From Ariolimax columbianus (Eukaryota > Mollusca > Gastropoda > Stylommatophora > Arionidae), in NCBI GenBank assembly GCA_036924085.1, contig JAVGWX010000005.1, positions 82,489,666 through 82,553,665 on the forward strand: a DNA stretch of 64,000 nt, in the 5' to 3' direction. A program made the position numbers and the translations under genes. Of this stretch, positions 48,901-60,900 are shown piece by piece. The notes below the pieces were generated by a model. It was not told where the DNA came from and did no database searches. It saw nothing but the letters and a program-made list of their open reading frames with translations. Within the stretch, counting starts at the first letter, position 1, and each line of letters begins with the position of its first letter.

Positions 48901-51900
48901 CGGATAACACTTGCAGAAAATAAGACTTACTTCTAGACAGAGAGTCCTAGAAGAAACAGCTTCGCCATGGAAAACGCATCATCGAGAAATGGCTCGACTA
49001 ACAACAGACCCCATGGATAAAGCTGCAGGAGATGGCTGCACCAGAATCACACCTACCATATCAAATATTAAGAACCTCAAATAGACTTCAGTCTGGGGGA
49101 AATCGATGCATAAGAAACCTGATGAGATGGGGATTACAGCGACGACGATACTTGCCAGTGATGTGCTGGGCAGGACCAAGAACATCTCATGATATGCCCA
49201 AACCTACCACATCCATCCATGTACGATGGAAGCCCTGCTCAAGGGAAACGACACGTTGAACAGGATGGTTGAACACTGACATCTACTCTATGACAAGGTG
49301 TAGCGCAGTAAATTTATTTCTCTCAACGTACCCAGGGACGATGAGGCTAACGTATGGTCAGGCAAAACACACTGATCAGAGAATGATAGCCAGAGTCAAG
49401 AGAAATATACTGACCAAGACCCTCACCTGACCTCCTCGGTCGTCCTGGAAACAGGATGTTGTCGAGGACAACAGTGTGGCTAACAATGTGAGGTTCGACG
49501 TAATCTCCGTAGTAGTGAGCGACATGCAGATGAGGACAAGCATAGCACAACCGCCTTGGGGATCCTGGTCCATCTTCAACAGCACTCTCGGGATGTGAGG
49601 AAAGCTATCGCAACACGTCACTTAACGTCCTTTTCAGGGGGCACATAAGAGTAACCTACTCATTGTGGGCATTCGAAACAACAACCGTATAACAGAAAGT
49701 ACAATGGACAAGGGAAGTAAGTAACAGCAACGGTTTTGCACGTTGAGGCTACTAACTCCATGCAAATCCCTTTTTAGCCGCCATTTATGCCATATTATTT
49801 TCGGGGATGGCGTGGGCTAGTGGTTAAGTGGCACGGCTCACAACCCGAAGGTGCTGGGTTCGATCCCTATCACAGCACCGGCCGTTACCTCGGGGAAGCA
49901 AACCCTTAGAAAATGCAGGAGAAAGTAGATCCTTACATAAAATGCATGCTGAAGTCGGATGCACTGGGCGTACTGGCGTAAAATAAAAACCACAGTGCAA
50001 CGCACACCGTCTTGGGGATTAGAGAAATAAGGCGAACGCAAAAACAAAAAAATATATATATTATTTTCAACCTCGGTACCATTCTGAGACATATAATTAA
50101 TTGGAGTTGATTTTACATCAGTGTTGAACAGTTTAACAAGCTGTTAATCATAGACTGTCAACGGTGTTAAATCTCTAGTAATTCTAATCATTAAAACTCA
50201 AATCTCAGAGGTTAATCATAGACTGTCAACGGTGTCAAATCTCTAGTAATTCTAATCATTAAAACTCAAATGGCAGAGGTAAATCATTGTACCTGATTTG
50301 CATTTCATATAATATTTAGTTTACATTTAGTGGGTGGGTTATATTAAATCAATCATCACACTTCATCTCCCATCGGTGTATAGGTCTTCAACAAATTCAC
50401 GCCAAGTAATGTGCCATTATTTTTAACTCAGACAATGTGTTTCCTGTTTCCTTTGTGTTTCCCGTGTGTGTGTCGTGTCTACTTCTACGTTTCTTGCAAT
50501 GAAGATTCCAAAAACAGAGACGTGTCTCGTACTGTTTTCATCTGGTTACAGTAATGTGCCTCCTACCTACATCCATAATGCCTCAGTTTCGTCGGCTACA
50601 TTATTATGTGTAAATATTTTTTTATAACTGCGTGTAATTTGTTTCAATTTTTGAAATCCATCAACATTTTTTATTTCTATTCATTTGTAAAATACTTTGC
50701 AAATAAGCGAAATATGTGTTTATGTACTAATAAATACAAAATATGCCAGGTAAACGACTTCCAATAAGTTTTTGTTTGGTGATTTGAATAATGTAATGTG
50801 ATCACTGGGACGCCTCAAAACAAAATTCAAGGACAACCTGTATGAGTCACTTAGGTGTTGAAAAATGGACATTATCCCCTAATAAAACCTAGCTTACAAT
50901 CGTTCGGCAAGGGAAGGTGCGCTTAAGACGGACGTGTCAGTCAGCTTGGGCCTCCCTTTGCGAGCAAGTCGTGATAGACGCGGGATTAGAGGAAGTTTCG
51001 AGTAGTGTGAATACCAGTGTCTGCTGCAGTCGTGCGATAGGACTTTAGACAAACTTTGCATTGGCTTGACTAGTCACAAGCACGTCCACATTCTCAAGTT
51101 TGTAGTGCACCGGGTTCGAATCCCGCTCTGTTAAGTTTGACAGACAAGGAGTTTTTCTCTCTATGCGATCGCTCCTCCGTGTACGGAAAGTAACCTGCCA
51201 AGAAACTTGTAACAGCCAAATAGGTTGGATGTTATAAGGAGCAATGTTCTGCGAGGGCGATGCTATGTACATTCATACTTAGTGTGCCACGTGATGATGT
51301 TGGCGGTTCTCATCGGCGACGATAGGCAATTATTGTTATTTGAAAACAATACCAGATATTTAATACTATATGCATATTATTTGATGTACACCTTTTGAGT
51401 CATTCACAATTGGAAAGAGGAGAATAATATTTTGAGATTTGGTTTAAGCACGCATGTGCAACGTACGGCTCGGGTGCCGCGTTTGACCCATGCCCAGATT
51501 GTTTCCGGCCAATGCTCAGATTGTTTCCGGTCCGCGAGATGTTGAGTGGAAGAAGCTAAACGGGATATTAACCGATGGGGCCCCAGCAATCTGAGGTCAA
51601 ACCTGGATGCTGTTTCTTAACATCTGCACAGATTGGAAAACAAAATCTGGCTTGTAAAATGGCATTTCTTGTTGACGTTACAACCACATCTTAATGATAT
51701 CATCTTAATGAAATCAGTGCTAAGTTACAAACTCAAAGACAGTTTCTTTGGGAGTTGAATGGACACTCCTTCTTTTCGCTTATGTCCTGCGTGTGCCTTT
51801 CATTGTCAGGTTGTAATAACTTAACTTAACGTCTTTATACTGGTTTAGAAGACCCTGCAGAGTCTGTATACAACCAGTTACATTTACATCACCTTGCTCT

Positions 51901-54900
51901 AAAAGCTATACGCATCCAGTTTATTCTTAAATGCATTAACTGTCCCTGCCTCCACTACCTCCCCTGGCAATGCATTCCAAGCAGACACCACTCTCTGACT
52001 AACAAAATATTTCCTAATATCTAACCTGGACCTCTCTTTAGTCAGCTTGTAGCTATGCCCTCGTGTTATTGTAGGTGGCTGTATTTTAAAAAACTTGTTA
52101 TAGTCTAATTTATCGACACATTAATGGACACATTAAGTCATTTCAGACTCAGGGAAAGACAACCAACGATAGACTTATCAGTTACCCACACTTGCTTACC
52201 ACAATACTTCATTTGATTGAGATTCATTTGCGAACAAGATGAAGTCTTTGAATGGAAAATTCAAAACCAGGTTTCGTGATTCTCGAGCACATAAAGAGTA
52301 TTTTTTAATCCATTTGTGTCCATTCCACGTTGATGGAGAACACGATCCACCTTTCTTGCAAATGGATCTAATTGATAGGAAAGCTTAATTTGTATTTTAT
52401 ATTTGTTTATTTTCATTTAGTGGGCAGAATCACAGAAACAATGCAACCGTCTCCGATTGACGGACATCCTGGTCCAACCAATGCCCAGGCTGCTACGGTA
52501 TTCCCTGCTGCTAATAGCCATTCTCAAGAACACAGAAATCGACCAGGATAGGATAGATCTTCAAACAATGGTTAGTATCTGTGTCTGCATCTATAAGAAT
52601 TGGTCCTTCCGGGTGGCGCAACATGGCTGCTGATCCGATCCACTACTGAATCGTGTGTGTTTTTCTGTAATCTTTGGGTCTACAATTGCTGTTACAGATT
52701 CCTCATGGTTAACGCGTTTTATGTGCGTTTTTCTAATTAGACGTACCCGTCAAAGCGCCGAGATTTATTTCAATCGACATATTATAGGATAAAGTCGAAC
52801 ACAGAACACACAAGAGTGATTAAAAGCAATCGGCCAAGATGAAAACGAGGCCGGAAAAGAAATACAGAAAGGCATAACCTTCTGAGTGAACCTTTGACGT
52901 GATGCTTGAGTACACAGGGAGACCGTAGAACAATTCATAATGTCGAGGGACACGTTGCCTGGAGATGGATGGGCTCCGACAGCTGCAAAACGACCCAAGA
53001 CACACCGATATTGCAGAAAGCATTTAGAAAAATCAGAAATGCGCCAGCCGTCTCAATCTACAATAATGACAATCATACCACTGCGGTTAACTCTCAGTCT
53101 AGTAGATAAGCCCAAAACATGATATTTCATTGCATAGCATCGATCCATCTGTGAATCTTGCGGCACTACAATCCGGAACAATCATAGTATAAGTGAGTAA
53201 AAGCTGAATGATCCGCCAGGGTCTTTGTGTATGACAAGGACAAGAATAGCATCACTGCCCCACAGAGAGCATGTCGTAAGATGCGACTAACTGTGTGACA
53301 TAACATAACACCGGTTAAGTGTGGTGTCTAATTTGCTCTAGTCTCTGAGTCTATTAAGATGGACTCGCACATCGGTTAACCACCCCCCGCAGCACTTGTC
53401 CCAACGTAGCGGAGTAATAAGCTGCTCGAGCCTAGGCCGCTAAGCAGGAAATCCTCCTCCCGGCTATTCCAGCTCATACCAGAGCTGGGACCTGCACATG
53501 GGCATCTGCCACTGTAGAAGTACAGGTCGAGTAAGAACTAAGAACAATCAAAGTGACACACGTGGGGTTTTTCTAATCGCAAAGTAATTATTCAGCTTTT
53601 ACTGACGTACCTCATCCACAAAATAACACATAACACGTCGTCCCAGTGTGAGAGACCTGTATTATTTTGCGCCATTATCTTCTGTGCCTAAACGTTGACT
53701 TTTTATTAAAGCTCGGCTTTGTTGGCTTGGCTTCGTTCGTTCTCAATCTCCCACTACCAAACCATGAAAGGGCTTAAGTAGCAGAATGTAGTCCAGAGAA
53801 CGCAATGTGTTGTGTCGTAGTTAACAGCTTGACTTCGATATTTGCACCTTTCAGTCCAACACATCCGACTTCAGCAAGCATTTTTTCCCTCTTCGGTCCC
53901 TTCTCCTTAGCCTGTCTGCCCTGCTGCAGCCTGTTATTCAGGATCACCACGTGGAGGTGTAGAAGGGTCTTGGCAGTTCTGGTTCGCTACCCTGACGCTA
54001 GCAGTCAGCTATGGGTCGCTGACCATAATTAAAGCTAAAACCACGAATAGCAGCCAGGCCAGCGAATAATTATTGTCATTGGCAAAAAGCACAAACTCGA
54101 ATTGATCCTCTGATTACACTCACATGAAGAATGTCTATCCACACACAAGTGAAAAATACGAGACGCCAATCATTTGCACGACGGCTATGTCCATCAGGAA
54201 ACTACAGTCATAGGAGGAACAGAGAAATCGTTACAAAAACTACCTAACAAGATCAACGACACAGCTAAGACATTTGGAATGAGGATAAATTGCCAGCAGA
54301 ACAAGTCATACACAACCAACGACGGTCACCTTGAGACAAATCATAAAACCCAAACATTAACCCAGCATCGATGGACAGTGACGCCCAATACTACGGGGAT
54401 GACGTCGATCTACACCTCGTCAGCCTGTTTCCAAGAAACGCTGCGTAGAAGAGGTAGTGGTCTTTGTCAGTGTATTGTGTCTGATTTGACTGGCGTCTCA
54501 GTTCCCCATTTCGGTTGGTAAAACATCTATAGGTATAACACTGCCCTGAGAACTAAACGTGTTTCTTTTATCGACTTTGAACCTTTACGTCCACATCCTC
54601 GAGCTGTTTACTGTTGGCATCTTATCACATCAAGACATGCCAACCATCAGTCCGCACATAAGCAAATCGACAACATTTAATGAAAAAGGACATTAACATA
54701 CACTGGATGGTTGCGCTGCCAGATCACCAGTTTTCCACTTAGTAAGCACCGGTTCGAAATATCGGTAGTGTAAATATCGCTAATGTATGTCTGGAAAGAT
54801 AACACTGAAGACTCTGCTGTCTTGGAGGAAGTGTTAGAGACTTCATTGTAATATATCTTAGCGTTTAATGAGGTGGGGTGACCAGCTTTCTTTCTCGCTG

Positions 54901-57900
54901 TTTTTCGTTTAACAATAGTATACCAGGTAACCATTTACAGTTAGATCGGCTTTGAGCGTATTGATAAAAGTAAAGTAAAGTAACTTTACTTTTATCAATA
55001 CGCTCAAAGCTGATCAAACTGTAAATAGTTACCTATCATCTTTGAGCGTATTGATAAAAGTAAAGTAAAGTAACTTTACTTTTATCAATACGCTCAAAGC
55101 TGATCAAACTGTAAATAGTTACCTATCATCTTTGAGCGTATTGATAAAAGTAAAGTAAAGTAACTTTACTTTTATCAATACGCTCAAAGCTGATCTAACT
55201 GTAAATGGTTACCCATCATCTTTGAGCGTATTGATAGCGAAGTTAAAATAAAACCGACCCTGTACTTTTCCAGGCGACTGCAGAAGCATGAGGTCTTTAC
55301 GCGTCCAACGAAGCTCAGAATGTAAACAGGCGCTTTCTTGATAGTCTGTTTTTATTGTTAAATGTCTGTAATCTGTAATCTTTAATCCTGGCAAAAATTA
55401 TGTTACAAAAAACTGATTCTTATTTCTGGGGTGGTCGAGAGATTGTTAGGCTGAGGACTATAGGCCGCTTCCTTACTGTTGTCGCCACGTCGTGTGCTTT
55501 CTATGTTTGTTTATTTTGCCCTGGACAGAAAAACAACAAATGTCTTACCAGGGATTCCATCCGCTGCTCTCTATATCAGCAAGCAAGCATCGAAACTGTT
55601 CGGCCACGAGCTCTTGATATTCAATAAAGAAAAACAAATGTCTAATGCCAGGTAGCCAAATGTTTAAACTCTGTAAGGTCTTTTGCCTTGGGGTACTATT
55701 TTGAACCATTAACCAAGACGATTGTTAAGAAGATAAATATGGTTCCACACTGGTGACAGAATAACAGATGGCCACAGAGTTATCATAATACTAGACAAGG
55801 GAATCACAGAGTAGTGCAACGCGAAGGCAAAGCTCGGGGTTAATCAGCTGATAAATGCTAACGCCCAGGAGAGTAATACTGTTATATATATCGATGATAT
55901 GCAGAGGGAAATCACGTTGAAGCTTCTCTGCTGTTGTGAGAGCCAGGATGTTTGCTGAACGGTAGGGAGACAAACAGGGAAGCATCTCCCAGTGTGGTAG
56001 AGTCTAGGTTTAGCTGAGTAGTTACCTATCTAAAGATTTACAACATGTATCCACACCATGACACGACTTCCCACGGTAAATAACACAGTGAACACTACAT
56101 ATGATTTAATCATATGAATATCAACAAAAAGAGGAAAGTACATTTAAACTAAATAATCATAAAATATAATATATTGAACTACAAGAAAAGGTTTTAAGAG
56201 CTAGCTTATGATGTTTTCTTCAAGATACATAATCCAGATTCTTGCCGCTGCATTCCCTTATTTGCACACTCAACACACAATCACACACTCGTCCTCACGA
56301 TCGGATTACGTAAACAGTCGTTCTGTGCATTCATGTACAATCGGTTCACGTATAATCAGACGATCTGTGCATTCATTTGTAATTAGATCACGTCAATTAT
56401 ATTCGGATCACGTACTTACTTGTGATCACGTGCTCAGTCGATCTGTTCATTCACATATAATCAGATCACTTTCAATCAGGCGATCTGTGTATTCACATAC
56501 AATCGGTTCACAAAGTGTCCTACACATACGACACGCATTCAGATCTCTTACTGTTGACAGGATGTCCAACATAAACACCTATTAAGCGTCTTGGCCAAAA
56601 CTTGAGGTGTATGAAGGTACAGTCACTTTGCAAACTCACTCACTCTCAGACTCCTGGCAGCCTCTCAGCCTCCTCCTAGCCAGTGATCTGAGTTCATCTT
56701 TGCAGAGAATTTTATAGTCTCAAGCACAACATTATTACTGTCCAATTGTTTTCTGTTGGCGGTCTGACCCAGCCATCACTCCAATTTGGAATTACCCTCA
56801 ACTAATTGTTATTGGATGACTATTCCCGAATCCCTGTCACTCTAAATGTCGTAGCCGGTCGTGGCAGCTTATGACTGTCACCACCCCCCATCTACGCTAA
56901 ATCCAAACGCCAGAGTGGTCAGCTTCGAACACCCACCCCTGTACCAGACAAAGTTGTCCACCTAGCGACCTAGTGTCGAGACGGTGATTGACCTTGTACG
57001 CATTCAGGCAACCATTGTTCTTAAAGTCGCCAGCCCAATCTCCCCTGCCCTAAACGCTCATGCTTCAGCTGGAACTGTCACACCAGTACGAGAATGAAGA
57101 TGGAGGCAGTGACCTCACTTCTAGCCTGGCTATATGAGACCTCGTTAACAAAGCAGACATCGTGTCAGACTCTCAATCCTTACTAAAACATGAGCGGATA
57201 ACCGCGGAAGAGGCCTCAAACCACCCCCATAAGAACGGAACAATGTTGGACCAAGAACTTTACTACTCATGTCATCTCTTAGTCTCATTGGTGGAGGTCC
57301 AAATGGGCGCTTAGTTATAGATTCACAGGACTTCAGGTTTCATAACCATCTGCTCGGCAACACGCGCAGCACATGTCCGATCCATTTGCATTATCTTAAC
57401 AACGCAGTATTTTTTTGTACATTTCCAGATCCAATCTGTTGACAACCTGTGTAAGGCCGCCAACAGCAGTCTGCGCAGACGAGAGGAGTATGAAAGACTT
57501 GAGGCTATCAGGAAAGTCATCGAACCTTTGGATGCTGTCGAGGCTCCCAATGATGAGTGTGTAAAAGTAAGTGAGTCACCCCACCACCCATCCCCAGCCA
57601 TGGCCCACTGCTTTATTCTACCTGTCATTTCCCCACTGTTCTGACACCTCTCCGACAATTTATCTACAAGGCGTGTTCAAATGAAACCGGACCTAACTGC
57701 ACCAAGTGAACATACGTACGATGCGCATGATGACGTCACTTCTGATATAAATAGCACACAACAACCGTCAAATTCGCAAAATTTCATTATCTTCCGATTA
57801 ATAGTTTTCCCAGGAGACCGTTGAAAACATGGCTGGTGTGATACGGAATTCGTCCAGAGTTGATCAGCGAGTGGTGATTCGGTTTCTCTAGCAACTGAAG

Positions 57901-60900
57901 GATGTCGAAGAATTGACCTTCATCGCAGAATACAGGCAGTGTATGGTGACAAAAGTGTGGCGAACGTAAGCTCCGGCGACGGTCCACCCGAATTACTGCA
58001 TCAATTTAGGCGATGACATCTTCTGACGCAACAATATGCACCTGACCTGGTCTGGGAAGATTTTCCGTTAATTCATGTTCTTCTTTAGACAATCGTTGTC
58101 CAGTTCTTCCCTATTGTCTTCGACACACTTTTGTCACCATACACTGTCTGCATTCTGCGATGAAGGTCAACTGGTCGACATCCTTCAGTTGTTAGAAACC
58201 GAATCCCCGCTCGATGATCAACTCTGGATGGATTCCGTATCACAGCAGCCATGTTTTCAACGGTCTCCAGAGAAAACTATGAGTCGGAGGATAATAAAAT
58301 ATTGCAAATTTGACGGTTGGAATGTGCTGTTTACATCAGAAGTATGGGCATCATGTACGTATATTCACTTGGTTCAGTTAGGTCCGGTTTCGTTTGAACA
58401 CGTCTCGTATCATGTCTTTGTTGGTGCTCTTCTTCTCTGGGGGTGTAGAGTTATGTGTTTTAACTGCAATCGAGTGTTGTAGACAAACAGCTGATTGGTC
58501 TGTTGTTTCTTTGCGTGATAAAAGTGTGACCTCCTTATGACCTTTATGTTGGCCACTATTGGATATAATTTCGTTAGCTTTTTAATTTTGCTCGTACAAC
58601 CTGCTCTTTTCGACTTTCAACAGCCAAGTGTACTTGTACGTGCACATCGTCTACACGGGACGTCTGAGTTTATCTTCAATTTCCGAAAGGACAAGACAGC
58701 TCAATCGTTCCTACATTGACACCAGGGACGTTTGAAGCTTTAGTGAATCGAACACACCCACTGTTCCATCGTGTCGTTACCTTCTCGAGAAGCAAACGCC
58801 TTATTTCTCACCTAAAGCGACTTCATATCTAATGTGTGTGTGTCACTTATCTTTTGATTTCAATTCTTATATTTTACTTCTCTTCTATTTCATGTTCCTT
58901 TCTATGTGATTTATCCATCTATGTCACTTCCCGTTCTATGTTACTTCCCCTTTCTATTTCTATTTTCCTTCTTTTTTTCGCTTTCTCTTCTATTTCATGC
59001 ATTAAATGTATTTCTGGAATTTGCAGATAATCCAAGATTTTGCTGGTAGCTTCAACCTTCTGACACCAATGCTAGGCTTAAGGGATGGACCACGGAGTTT
59101 GCTGTTCCAGTCGAATCTTAGAATGAAGGAGGCACAGAATATCAAGGTCGCCATCCTTGTTTTGTGATCATGTTCCTTTCCTTTTTTATTTAAGTTGAAA
59201 ACACCAATTCATCAAAATAAAAAAAAATTTTAAATACACTTCTATAGTCCCAAAATCAAATAGAAAACATGTAGGAGTATCATCATGTAGCATGTTTTTT
59301 GCAGAACGTCGCTCTCAAGGTTCTTCTCCTTCTTCTTCTTCTTCGTACGCTGTCAGACGTCAACCTTTATTTTTTCGAAAAATGCGGCGGTCATCCTGAG
59401 GCTGTCGACACTGCCATAGAGCTTGTCTCGTGTTGCCACTGGTGATGGCCACATCTACTTTCTCTGATCCTCGTGTGTCGGGCAGTTTTGCAGCATATGT
59501 TCAGCGGTCATTTTCCCAGTACCGCACGTGCATTCGTCGGTGCCACCTATCTTCAATTTATTAAATAGGTGGTACCTCAGTCTATTGTGGCTAGTGCGAA
59601 GTCTGAAGACCACGACCTGCTCTCTTCTGTTCAACTGGTAATAGGCATCGTATTTTGTGTAGCCAGTATATTATGTTTCCCGATTGGTGCTTTCAAGGTT
59701 TGTCTGAGAGAAAGTGGATCGCTCGCCAAATCTCCAGCCTGCTCCAGAGTCATGCTCTAGCATTCCATGACATCTTGGTGATATCGCATTCTTGGTCTGC
59801 TTCTGCCTCTCTTGTCCGGCACCATACCGTTCATTACCATTCTCTCAAGACCGTTATACCTTTTCAAGTAGCAAAAGTATTTTAATTTTCTGTTCATGAT
59901 GGAATTTATTAACCGGTTTTTCTCTATGCTTAACTGTAATCGAATGTATGTATTCTTCTTTTTCGGTTCATTGTATTCTGGGGACCTTTCTATGACATTT
60001 GGACTCGAAGACTTGATTCTTTTCCGTGAGGTGTTGGTAACTGTCCATGTTTCACTATTCTGACTCGTGAAAAACACAGGTTCTCAAAATTGTCATTTTT
60101 GTTAGTTTGCTGGAATTCTGTAATAGTTTCCTTAAGTTATGTAGCCTCTGCCTTGCCATTGTCAATCTCCTTCTGATCTCCTTTGAGCAGTCGCTATTCT
60201 TGTCAATCCTGAATCGCAGATACTCGAAGCTCCTGACCTGTTCTATTTTCACGAACTGAAAAACCTAGTGGGTATTTTTTTAAATATTTACGTGTTTCTA
60301 AAATGTAAAACTTCATCAGTGGGAATTAGAGGAAGATTATTGTTATATGTAAATAAAGTGATATGAATCAATAGGCAGAGCAATACACCAGGGGAAGGGA
60401 AATCCGATCGTCGGAAGTGGTTCCGGAAGAGGTCAACTGTGGCTCGTTGGCCCTGATGCAAACAGCCAAGAATGAGTCGCTTCTGCGCTGCTGCATCTTG
60501 TCCCCTAACTCAGAAATAGTAGCTTTGAACCAACAACCGCGACATTGACGATTTCAGTAGTTTTCTGTTATTTACCTTGGGACTACCATTTTCCTCATTG
60601 CAACAATGTACTCACAAACCACCACCGGAATAGCGCAACCATTCTTGTCCAGTTCCCAGCGAGTTATATCATTTCAGCAGTGTCCCCATCCACCGGTTGA
60701 AGCAAGAAATATGATATAATACAATGTTTCTCTGAGCGGTGAACTCGGCTGATTGCTGGGCCACAAGCGCTCAGTCGCTAAGAGCGTCAAAAAAATTCCC
60801 AATAACAGCACTAATCTGATTCTGATAAACAGATCCAAGATTTATTATGCATCCTCGTTTATTAAGTTTAATTTAAATTTTGAAAATAACAACTATAAAC

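Noticed and set aside
57787..58482. Independent small genes on both strands
   Set aside because: They are the two inverted arms of the mariner remnant.
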